DNA from: Ooceraea biroi
Lineage: Eukaryota > Arthropoda > Insecta > Hymenoptera > Formicidae
NCBI RefSeq assembly: GCF_003672135.1
Contig: NC_039519.1
Coordinates: 8,556,001 to 8,620,000 of the forward strand
Direction: 5' to 3'
Length of the DNA stretch: 64,000 nucleotides
In this document: piece by piece, positions 14,201 to 27,200 of the stretch
How the letters are laid out: each line of letters begins with the position of its first letter
Position numbering within the stretch: the first letter of the stretch is position 1
Position numbers and translations under genes: made by a program
Notes under the pieces: generated by a model
Databases searched by the model: none
Told to the model about the DNA's origin: nothing
Seen by the model: only the letters and a program-made list of their open reading frames with translations

Positions 14201-17200
14201 TGTAGAGGTCGTCCTGCAGGCATCTTAGTGCAGCTGGCATTGTAAATTGGTGAGCATTCTCCTGCCTCCAAATTTCGTCCAAACTGAAAAATTGAAATAT
14301 TTTCTCGTTATTTATGAATTCCCATCGTCGATGAACCTTTAATATTCACAAAAACATTAAGTTAAACAATTACTTTTGCATGAAAAAGTTCAACAACTTT
14401 GCCTAAAAATCGTACTTTTGTGTTCTAAGCTCCACCATTTTGGCACTTTTCAACTTTTTTCTTCTCTCTTTGGTTCATCGACGATGGGAATTCATAAATA
14501 ACGAGAACATATTTCAATTTTTCAGTTTGGACGAAATTTGGAGGCAGGAGAATGCTCACCAATTTGCAATGCCGGCGACGCGGCTGCACTAAGATTTCTC
14601 CAGGACGACCTCTACGAGCGATATATTCAAATCAAAAATAATTTTTTTTATCTTCAAACATGTACTAATAAATGCATAAAACTTTGATGCATTTATTAGT
14701 ACATGTTTAAAGATAAAAAAATTATTTTTTGATTTGAATATATCGCCGTAGAGGTCGTCCTGGAGGCATCTTAGTGCAGCCGGCATTGTAAATTGGTGAG
14801 CATTCTCCTGCCTCCAAATTTCGTCCAAACTGAAAAATTGAAATATTTTCTCGTTAATTATGAATTCCCATCGTCGATGAACCTTTAATATTCATAAAAA
14901 CATTAAGTTAAACAATTATTTTTGCATGAAAAAGTTCAAAAACTTTGTCTAAAAATCGTACTTTTGTGTTCTAAGCTCCACCAGTTTGGCACTTTTCAAC
15001 TTTTTTCTTCTCTCTTTGGTTCATCGACGATGGGAATTCATAAATAACGAGAACATATTTCGATTTTTCAGTTTGGACGAAATTTGGAGGCAGGAGAATG
15101 CTCACCAATTTGCAATGCCGGCGACGCGGCTGCACTAAGATTTCTCCAGGACGACCTCTACAGGCGATATATTCAAATCAAAAAATAATTTTGTTTATCT
15201 TCAAACATGTACTAATAAATGCATAAAACTTTGATGTATTTATTAGTACATGTTTAAAGATAAAAAAAATTATTTTTTGATTTGAATATATCGCCTGTAG
15301 AGGTCGTCCTGCAGTCATCTTAGTGCAGCCGGCATTGTAAATTGGTGAGCATTCTCCTGCCTCCAAATTTCATCCAAACTGAAAAATTGAAATATTTTCT
15401 CGTTATTTACGAATTCCCATCGTCGATGAACCTTTAATATTCACAAAAACATTAAGTTAAACAATTACTTTTGCATGAAAAAGTTCAACAACTTTGCCTA
15501 AAAATCGTACTTTTGTGTTCTAAGCTCCACCATTTTGGCACTTTTCAACTTTTTTCTTCTCTCTTTGGTTCATCGACGATGGGAATTCATAAATAACGAG
15601 AACATATTTCAATTTTTCAGTTTGGACGAAATTTGGAGGCAGGAGAATGCTCACCAATTTGCAATGCCGGCGACGCGGCTGCACTAAGATTTCTCCAGGA
15701 CGACCTCTACGAGCGATATATTCAAATCAAAAATAATTTGTTTTATCTTTAAACATGTACTAATAAATGCATAAAACTGTGATGCATTTATTAGTACATG
15801 TTTAAAGATAAAAAAATTATTTTTTGATTTGAATATATCGCCTGTAGAGGTCGTCCTGCAGGCATCTTAGTGCAGCCGGCATTGTAAATTGGTGAGCATT
15901 CTCCTGCCTCCAAATTTCATCCAAACTGAAAAATTGAAATATTTTCTCGTTAATTATGAATTCCCATCGTCGATGAACCTTTAATATTCATAAAAACGTT
16001 AAGTTAAACAATTATTTTTGCATGAAAAAGTTCAAAAACTTTGTCTAAAAATCGTACTTTTGTGTTCTAAGCTCCACCATTTTGGCACTTTTCAACTTTT
16101 TTCTTCTCTCTTTGGTTCATCGACGATGGGAATTCATAAATAACGAGAACATATTTCAATTTTTCAGTTTGGACGAAATTTGGAGGCAGGAGAATGCTCA
16201 CCAATTTGCAATGCCGGCGACGCGGCTGCACTAAGATTTCTCCAGGACGACCTCTACAGGCGATATATTCAAATCAAAAAATAATTTTGTTTATCTTCAA
16301 ACATGTACTAATAAATGCATCAAAGTTTTATAATGATCCGCTGTATAGTTTCTCCAAAAACAATTCGTAAAATATACCTTATTTTCAGCGTTCTAAAGCA
16401 GGCTCCCCCCTTAACGTTGACGGAATTGGTGATATTGAATTAGTGACGAAAGATATTTCCTCCCAGCTCCTCGCTTCCTCGTCGACTGCGAAGGTTGCAA
16501 CACTAGATTTCATATTTCTCGCCAGTGGCGATATTCAGGTTCCATGAAAAATTCTAAACACATGTGTGCAACATTTTGAGTGCAATAGATTGATTTATAT
16601 ATCCGCATTACGGAAGGATAACGGTGCACATAAATTTCCGATAAATCTCTAGCGTAATTCTCGAAACAAGGAGAGATATTTACGAGATCGATTGTTAGCA
16701 AACATGCATACTTTCTTGTTTTATCACTATCGGAAGATACTTTATCGTGCATCACGTACATGTGTACTTGAAGAACTAATACTGAAAACTTTTTTCATTA
16801 TATTATATATAATTATTATATACAACAAATAAGCCGCATTTTTATAATCTTCTTTATGAATTATTCTATCGGAAAAAATTAATTTACAATAACCCTTTTT
16901 AGTCTGTTACTTGTGTATATACCTTTATATTTCTTTCGTGAATCACTGAAATATCTATATAAATTAACGACTATTTGGTTGTGCCGCGGTAAGCACTTTT
17001 CTGTGTCCCGAGTATCTGGAACATCACGGTTATCTGCGGTGATTTAGCAGTCGACGGCGAATCGATCACAATCTCACGCAAGCTTTCACTTTCAGAAACA
17101 ATTCAAGTACAAGAACCTAGAAAAGTTGTACACAATCTACCAAAGGAGGCTGCAATATGGTTACCTCTCGATATTCGTCTTGCTGCAGCTGGTGCTCGGA

Positions 17201-18194
17201 TTTGCATATTGTTTGACTCTGATCTTGACGACGGTGAGCTGCTCATTTATCTATCAAAGTTACCCGTTTTCACAATCGCACTCGCTTGCTGCAAGAGATT
17301 CTCAAGATTTGCGTAAATTAATAAAAGATCACTTTTTTTGTGCGTGTCTCTAAAAATCTAGGCGACGTCGCCGAGTGATTTTAAAGCAAGCTCTCATCTT
17401 GGTTCAGGTCAACATGGAGGAATGCCTGCCGGACCTCGTAGTCTACTGCATCGTAGGCGCTTTGCTGTGTCCCGTGATCGCCCTGTCGTTCAGGTCGAAG
17501 ATCATCGCGAAGAACACCTATCTACCGGTCATGCTGTCCTGGCTGATCGTCGTGTTGCTGGTCATCGGTGACCTGGCCGTTCCATTGTACTATACCCTCA
17601 CCTACACCTCCGAGGGCATGCCACCGATAAGGTAAGCGATAACTTTCGTCTCGCGACCGGGAAGTGAGCGGATAGTCTGAAGCAAGGTCGCGATTATCAT
17701 TACTTTACCTTCACCGAATTTTAACATCAATCACAGGGACTTCCTAGTGGCGTATGTTTATTCAGCGAACGGTTTATCAGAATTATTCAGCGATAGGTGC
17801 GCACCGAAGTGCGTAAATATTCATTGCTGATAAAAATACGTCTCTCTCTTTCTCTCCTCTCTTGTCCGCGATGCATTACAAGGAATTGATTGACGTAACT
17901 CATTGATTGTATTATCTCTATTGCGCGTGCATGGCACGAAACAGTAGTGTTATATAGTAACATTATTGTTACATTATTGTAATGACAGATGCGAGAATCT
18001 TGATTAAATATTATTTATTACCCATACAGCACCGATTAATACAGAGAGCTTTCAGGAAGGTTTTAAAATCATTTCAAGATTTCACATTTCATGTGCAACA
18101 TTTCTCAAAGGATTCCGCAATATGTCATATGAAATGTTTCTAAAACCTACCACATGCAATAAATTTGAAAAAATGTGAATATTGTAAAAAGTAA

Positions 18195-18238
<44 letters not shown>

Positions 18239-21200
18239 AGCCCAAGTATTCGATCTTTAGTGAAGCTAACCAGTTGACAAAAAAATGCATTATCTTCACG
18301 TATCCTCTTTTTCTTTCAAATATAAGCGTTGGTTGAACAGAGAATTATACATCTATATAATTCTTTCCTTTTAATCAACTATTTGGAGGAAGAAAAAGGG
18401 AAATATATAATATAAGAATGGCTCTTTGTCAATGTGCCAACAATTGACGCTTTTTAAAGGGAAACTTGGTGAATACTTGGTTTAGCTATGTATGTGCATA
18501 TCTATATACATCTTATATATATTATGTATTTTTTTCATTAAGCATATTTATTGTATTAATTAGATTGCAAATATTAAATAAAAACGTACAATGAAAATAA
18601 TAAATACATTTTATATATAATTTTGATTATAACTTTTTAGTATTTGCAATCTTCTGAATACTCGTATAATAAATTTCAATATAATTTCTGAAGTATTTTC
18701 AATTGATTTGAATAAGAGCTTTGTAATTTGTGTGCAACATCATAGGAAAGTTTCCAAATTATTTCAATTAACCTTCAGTAACATATCAAAAAGATTTCAG
18801 CTATTTTAATAATCTTTCGGCAATATTTCAGAAAGGTTGCAGATTGATCTATACCTTTCGGCAACCTTTCTATAAGGTTTTGAATGCAAGTGTCGCGGAC
18901 ATTTTGCTATTCCGGAGTTGTCTCATAACTGTTGCAGAAACATTTTGCAATGTTTATGAGATGCTTTCATCTGTCAGATGAAATACTTCTGAAATATTTC
19001 TGAAATGTTTTCGTGCTGTATGGGTATATACTATATTATTTAAAATATTATTTATTGTATTAATTAGATTGCAAATATTAAATAAAAACGTACAATGAAA
19101 ATAATAAATACATTTTATATATAATTTTTATTCTAACTTTTTAGTATTTGCAATCTTCTGAATACTCGTATAATAAATTTCAATATAATTTCTGAAGTAT
19201 TTTCAATTGATTTGAATAAGAGCTTTGTAATTTGTGTGCAACATCATAGGAAAGTTTCCAAATTATTTCAATTAACCTTCAGTAACATATCAAAAAGATT
19301 TCAGCTATTTTAATAATCTTTCGGCAATATTTCAGAAAGGTTGCAGATTGATCTATACCTTTCGGCAACCTTTCTATAAGGTTTTGAATGCAAGTGTCGC
19401 GGACATTTTGCTATTCCGGAGTTGTCTCATAACTGTTGCAGAAACATTTTGCAATGTTTGTGAGATGCTTTCATCTGTCAGATGAAATACTTCTGAAATA
19501 TTTCTGAAATGTTTTCGTGCTGTATGGGTATATACTATATTATTTATTATATTAATTAGATTGTAAATATTAAATAAAAACGTACAATGAAAATAATAAA
19601 TACATTTTATATATAATTTTGATTATAACTTTTTAGTATTTGCAATCTTCTGAATACTCGTATAATAAATTTCAATATAATTTCTGAAGTATTTTCAATT
19701 GATTTGAATAAGAGCTTTGTAATTTGTGTGCAACATCATAGGAAAGTTTCCAAATTATTTCAATTAACCTTCAGTAACATATCAAAAAGATTTCAGCTAT
19801 TTTAATAATCCTTCGGCAATATTTCAGAAAGGTTGCAGATTGATCTATGCCTTTCGGCAACCTTTCTATAAGGTTTTGAATGCAAGTGTCGCGGACATTT
19901 TGCTATTCCGGAGTTGTCTCATAACTGTTGCAGAAACATTTTGCAATGCTTATGAGATGCTTTCATCTGTCAGATGAAATACTTCTGAAATATTTCTGAA
20001 ATGTTTTCGTGCTGTATGGGTATATACTATATTATTTAAAATATTATTTATTATATAATGTATTGTTACATATGCCTCAGAAAATTCAAGAGTATATCAA
20101 AAACATGAAAACAGTTTTCTGAAAAATGATTTCATCCGATTCGTATTTCATTTTAATTCTCAATTCTTCGCAGTTCTTCAATGCATACATCAAGATAAAA
20201 AAAGACTCTCGATGTAAGCACTTTTCACAGTTTCTACCGTTCCAATCATACGTCGTGCGCTCGTAGTTTTTCTTGTGGAGCCTGAGAGATCCGAGAGATC
20301 TTTTTCTTAGAGACTGAGGGATCCATCACGCGCGGCGGATTCCTTAGCTCTTTCAATTTCCATTAATCAGCACGCGTCCGCGAGCTCGCTCCCGTAAATC
20401 GAGCTGTACGATACGGTGATATATGCATAAGTATAACATTTATCTTCCCTTTTTTCTTCTTTCAGGCCGGCATATGCGACACATGCGCTTCTCGCATGCT
20501 ACGTGTTTCTGCCAATCACGAAGAACTCGCACGCTTTCGTGCTCGGTCTTACGGCTACCATGTGTTACCTGACGACTCTGTCATTAATCACTTACAGCAA
20601 CACGTCCGATTACATTGCTAAGGTAAATCGTCCGTCAGGTACCAACGGTATAGCAGCTGCTCGACGTAAGCCCGCGAGACTGACAGTGAGTAAATACGGC
20701 AGAGGAATGATATCTCTCTTTCTTCTTTTCGATCACCGCAGATCATCACCGACGCGATATACTTCGCGTGCGTGAACGGACTGGGACTCTACTTCAGGTT
20801 TATGAACGAGGTCGTTATCAGGCGCTCCTTCCTAGACCGTCGAAAGTGCGTCGAGTCCACGCTCAGACTCAACTATGAGAAGGATCAGGAAGTAGGTTTA
20901 AATAAATAACAGACCGAAATAAGATAAAATGATTAGATTATTAATTTTTACAGAAATAATATTAGTTCAGCTGCGTCCTGAGAAATGTTTTAATTCTTTT
21001 AATTTTATTTGCTTTGAATTAAACTGCGAATATAAGAAATCTTAAAATATCATTGACATATAATTGATTGATTGTTTAACAATCAATGTTTGCAGGAGCA
21101 ACTGACGAGGAGTATATTGCCGCAGCACATAGTGGCGAAAATCAAAAAGGATTTTAGGGATATCTTCAAGTTCATAGAAGAACACAAAAAGTGTCCGCTA

Positions 21201-24200
21201 CCAAAAGGTGGCAGGCCAAACAGGTAAGACGTCTTCATCGTAAACGCAAATAATCGCTTGATCGTTAATCGTTAATTCAATTAATAATGAATTAATTGTT
21301 CTGTTTCAGTGATTTGTGCGTGGAAACGCACAACAACGTGAGCATCTTATACGCGGACGTGGTGAACTTCTCCGGCCTGACCGTAACATTACCGATACGG
21401 AAGCTCGTGGAGACCCTGAACGACCTGTTCGGCAGTTTCGACGAGGCGTCGGAGCGACACAATGTGCTGAGAATAAAGTTCTTGGGTGATTGTTACTACT
21501 GCGTGAGCGGCGTGCCTACGCCGAATTCCCAGCATGCCAAGAGCTGCGTCGATCTCGGTAAATTTTTCATTTGGTTTATTTGCGCGTTGTATCATCTCGC
21601 GCAAATTATAATTTGGTAGCTCGTTTTAATTTTATTTTAATACTGATGATTCGAAATTAAAAAAAAATTAGATGAAGAAACCCTTCTTACAAATATCTTC
21701 TTTAATTAAATGGGTCTTAGAGGGTGCAAATATTATTAAAGTATTGGGTCGTCCGGAAAGTTCGTGCCGATTTTTAATAGATGGCGTTCGAACATGTCTG
21801 AATATATCAATGTTATTGAAAACATGCGATTTATATACATGTGCTTAAAGGTGGCATTTCAACGCATCTTTAGGAAAAAAGTTGTTTCAGATAAATTGAT
21901 TCGTGTCAGTTTTGTACTCTTTTGAAGATGGAAGAAAACAAAGAACATTTTAGACACTTGATGCTTTTCTATTACCGGAAAGGCAAAAATGCCTCACAAG
22001 CAACAAATTCGATATGTTCTGTTTACGGAGAAGGCGCTTTGGCTGAAAGAACCGTACGTAAGTGGTTCGCTAAGTTTAGAGCTGGTGATTTTAACCTTAA
22101 AGACCAAGAACGCTCGGGCAGACCCTCTACTACTGATGATGACCAAATCAAGACACTGATCGAGAATAACCCGCGCTACACGACACGTGAATTAGCAGAG
22201 ATACTGAAAATATCGAAAACCACTGTCCACGATCATGTAGTGAAGCTTGGTTACGTAAGTCGCTATGATGTATGGGTTCCGCATAATTTGGCCGAAAAAA
22301 TTTAATGGATCGCATTTCCATCTGCGACTCGCTGTACAAGCGCAACGAAAACGTACCATTTTAGAAGCAATTAGTGACGGGTGACGAAAAATGGATCATT
22401 TACGACAATGTAGAACGAAAAAGATCCTGGGGTAAGCGAAATGAACCAGCATTAACCACTCCGAAAGCCGGCCTTCATCCAAAAAAGGTCATGCTCTGTG
22501 TCTGGTGGGATTGGAAAGGAATCCTATATTATGAGCTCCTACCACACAACCAAACGATAAATGCAGATAAGTACTGCTCGCAACTGGACGAATTAAAGAC
22601 AGCGATTCAGGAAAAACGTCCAGAATTAGCTAATAGGAAGGGCGTCGTGTTCCATCGGGACAATGCCAGACCTCATGTTTCTTTGACTACCCGACAAAAA
22701 TTGTTGGAGTTTGGCTGGGATGTGCTACCTCACCCACCGTATTCACCAGACATTGCACCTTCAGACTTTCACTTATTTAGGTCTTTGCAAAATTCTCTTA
22801 GCGGCAAGAACTTCGACTCTTTGATCGACATAAAAAACCACCTTGAGGAGTTTTTCGCCGAGAAACCTAAGAAGTTCTGGGAGAATGAAATCTTCCAGTT
22901 GCGTGAAAGATGGACAAAAGTTGTGAAACAAAAGGGTGCACACATAAGTCAATAAATATTTATCGACATAAAAAAATGTTGCCTTTGAATTTTCCTTCAA
23001 AATCGGCACGAACTTTCCGGACGACCCAATACATATGCTTAAAGGTGGCATTTCAACGCATCTTTAGGAAAAAAGTTGTTTCAGATAAATTGATTCGTGT
23101 CAGTTTTGTACTCTTTTGAAGATGGAAGAAAACAAAGAACATTTTAGACACTTGATGCTTTTCTATTACCGGAAAGGCAAAAATGCCTCACAAGCAACAA
23201 ATTCGATATGTTCTGTTTACGGAGAAGGCGCTTTGGCTGAAAGAACCGTACGTAAGTGGTTCGCTAAGTTTAGAGCTGGTGATTTTAATCTTAAAGACCA
23301 AGAACGCTCGGGCAGACCCTCTACTACTGATGATGACCAAATCAAGACACTGATCGAGAATAACCCGCGCTACACGACACGTGAATTAGCAGAGATACTG
23401 AAAATATCGAAAACCACTGTCCACGATTATGTAGTGAAGCTTGGTTACGTAAGTCGCTATGATGTATGGGTTCCGCATAATTTGGCCGAAAAAATTTAAT
23501 GGATCGCATTTCCATCTGCGACTCGCTGTACAAGCGCAACGAAAACGTACCATTTTAGAAGCAATTAGTGACGGGTGACGAAAAATGGATCATTTACGAC
23601 AATGTAGAACGAAAAAGATCCTGGGGTAAGCGAAATGAACCAGCATTAACCACTCCGAAAGCCGGCCTTCATCCAAAAACAGTCATGCTCTGTGTCTGGT
23701 GGGATTGGAAAGGAATCCTATATTATGAGCTCCTACCACACAACCAAACGATAAATGCAGATAAGTACTGCTCGCAACTGGACGAATTAAAGACAGCGAT
23801 TCAGGAAAAACGTCCAGAATTAGCTAATAGGAAGGGCGTCGTGTTCCATCTGGACAATGCCAGACCTCATGTTTCTTTGACCACCCGACAAAAATTGTTG
23901 GAGTTTGGCTGGGATGTGCTACCTCACCCACCGTATTCACCAGACATTGCACCTTCAGACTTTCACTTATTTAGGTCTTTGCAAAATTCTCTTAGCGGCA
24001 AGAACTTCGACTCTTTGATCGACATAAAAAACCACCTTGAGGAGTTTTTCGCCGAGAAACCTAAGAAGTTCTGGGAGAATGAAATCTTCCAGTTGCGTAA
24101 AAGATGGACAAAAGTTGTGAAACAAAACGGTGCATACATAAGTCAATAAATATTTATCGACATAAAAAAATGTTGCCTTTGAATTTTCCTTCAAAATCGG

Positions 24201-27200
24201 CACGAACTTTCCGGACGACCCAATACATATGCTTAAAGGTGGCATTTCAACGCATCTTTAGGAAAAAAGTTGTTTCAGATAAATTGATTCGTGTCAGTTT
24301 TGTACTCTTTTGAAGATGGAAGAAAACAAAGAACATTTTAGACACTTGATGCTTTTCTATTACCGGAAAGGCAAAAATGCCTCACAAGCAACAAATTCGA
24401 TATGTTCTGTTTACGGAGAAGGCGCTTTGGCTGAAAGAACCGTACGTAAGTGGTTCGCTAAGTTTAGAGCTGGTGATTTTAACCTTAAAGACCAAGAACG
24501 CTCGGGCAGACCCTCTACTACTGATGATGACCAAATCAAGACACTGATCGAGAATAACCCGCGCTACACGACACGTGAATTAGCAGAGATACTGAAAATA
24601 TCGAAAACCACTGTCCACGATCATGTAGTGAAGCTTGGTTACGTAAGTCGCTATGATGTATGGGTTCCGCATAATTTGGCCGAAAAAATTTAATGGATCG
24701 CATTTCCATCTGCGACTCGCTGTACAAGCGCAACGAAAACGTACCATTTTTGAAGCAATTAGTGACGGGTGACGAAAAATGGATTTACGACAATGTAGAA
24801 CGAAAAAGATCCTGGGGTAAGCGAAATGAACCAGCATTAACCACTCCGAAAGCCGGCCTTCATCCAAAAAAAGTCATGCTCTGTGTCTGGTGGGGTTGGA
24901 AAGGAATCCTATATTATGAGCTCCTACCACACAACCAAACGATAAATGCAGATAAGTACTGCTCGCAACTGGACGAATTAAAGACAGCGATTCAGGAAAA
25001 ACGTCCAGAATTAGCTAATAGGAAGGGCGTCGTGTTCCATCAGGACAATGCCAGACCTCATGTTTCTTTGACTACCCGACAAAAATTGTTGGAGTTTGGC
25101 TGGGATGTGCTACCTCACCCACCGTATTCACCAGACATTGCACCTTCAGACTTTCACTTATTTAGGTCTTTGCAAAATTCTCTTAGCGGCAAGAACTTCG
25201 ACTCTTTGATCGACATAAAAAACCACCTTGAGGAGTTTTTCGCCGAGAAACCTAAGAAGTTCTGGGAGAATGAAATCTTCCAGTTGCGTGAAAGATGGAC
25301 AAAAGTTGTGAAACAAAACGGTGCATACATAAGTCAATAAATATTTATCGACATAAAAAAATGTTGCCTTTGAATTTTCCTTCAAAATCGGCACGAACTT
25401 TCCGGACGACCCAATATATCTGATTTTTAATTTAATTATATGCATACGTACACACATGTATACCTTAATCAAGCGCTGTTCTACAACGATGCGCAGGCCT
25501 TGATATGATAAGAATCATCAACGAGGTGAGGGCGCGAGTCTATCGCGAGAGTGGCGTGGACGTGAACATGAGGATCGGCGTACACTCGGGCAACATAATA
25601 TCCGGCATTCTGGGCACGAACAAATGGCAATACGACGTTTGGTCGCGCGACGTGGTGATAGCGAACAAGATGGAACAAACGGGGAAACCCGGCAAGGTCC
25701 ATGTGACACAGCAAACGCTGGACCTCGTAAATGCTAATGACTACAACTGCGTGCCGGTTGACAGACTGGACGATGAGGTCTTACGGAAGTACGGAATACG
25801 TAGCTACCTCATCACGCCGTCCTTACCAGAAACGCCGACGCCAACTCTAAGGCAGGTGCGTGTCTCCCAGTGGCGTAGGAAAATTATAATTCGCATCTGA
25901 CATGATTTTTCAAGTCAAATTCGAGTCAACGTTTTGATGTAAAGACATCAGCTTCATTTGGTTGACGTACTTGCATGAAAATAGATGATAAATGTATACC
26001 TAAAATTTATGATTAACAATTTATTAATTAATATCACAATCTTCCTACACACACACATTTATATATTTATTTAAAATTAAATTTAAAAAGATCTGCACGA
26101 ATTTACGTTCTCAAGAAATCGCCGGTTGTACATTCAATCTCAGATTGGCTTATTGATTTATAAAATATTTGTGATAATGATTGTCCTAATGATTCACATT
26201 TGTCTGTCTTATGGTTCACGCTATACACTTTGTAGTTCCCGCAAAAGTCCGTGTTCAATGTTGAGCGAATCCTCCTACGCCACTGGTAATTCACATTGTC
26301 CTCTCGTCGAGCGAACTTCCATTGAGTGTTTAACACAAAAGTGTCCGCTACCAAAGGTGGCAGGCCAAACAGGTAAGACGTCTTCATCGTAAACGCAAAT
26401 AATCGCTTGATCGTTAATCGTTAATTCAATTAATAATGAATTAATTGTTCTGTTTCAGTGATTTGTGCGTGGAAACGCACAACAACGTGAGCATCTTATA
26501 CGCGGACGTGGTGAACTTCTCCGGCCTGACCGTAACATTACCGATACGGAAGCTCGTGGAGACCCTGAACGACCTGTTCGGCAGTTTCGACGAGGCGTCG
26601 GAGCGACACAATGTGCTGAGAATAAAGTTCTTGGTGATTGTTACTACTGCGTGAGCGGCGTGCCTACGCCGAATTCCCAGCATGCCAAGCTGCGTCGATC
26701 TCGGTAAATTTTCATTGGTTTATTTGCGCTTGTATCATCCGCGCAAATTATAATTTGTAGCTCGTTTTAATTTTATTTAATACTGATGATTCGAAATTAA
26801 AAAAAAATTAGATGAAGAAACCCTTCTTACAAAATCTTCTTAATTAAATGGTCTTAGAGGGTGCAAATATTATAAAGTATTGGGTCGTCCGGAAAGTTCG
26901 TGCCGATTTTAATAGATGGCGTTCGAACATGTCTGAATATATCAATGTTATTGAAAACATGCATTTATATACATGTGCTTAAAGGTGGCATTTCAACGCA
27001 TCTTTAGGAAAAAAGTTGTTTCAGATAAATTGATTCGTGTCAGTTTTGTACTCTTTTGAAGATGGAAGAAAACAAAGAACATTTTAGACACTTGATGCTT
27101 TTCTATTACCGGAAAGGCAAAAATGCCTCACAAGCAACAAATTCGATATGTTCTGTTTACGGAGAAGGCGCTTTGGCTGAAAGAACCGTACGTAAGTGGT

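Noticed and set aside
14080..15366. Repeated 60-80-codon frames (MEAGECSPIYNA-type) in the fold-back element
   Set aside because: They repeat with each 545-bp unit, span arm and unit boundary, and show no transposase motif; by-products of the repeat.
16510..16761. 83-codon minus-strand open frame, repeated at 49621-49872
   Set aside because: The second occurrence is only the inverted copy of the same DNA. No domain, no splice context and no codon bias; it lies in intron 1.
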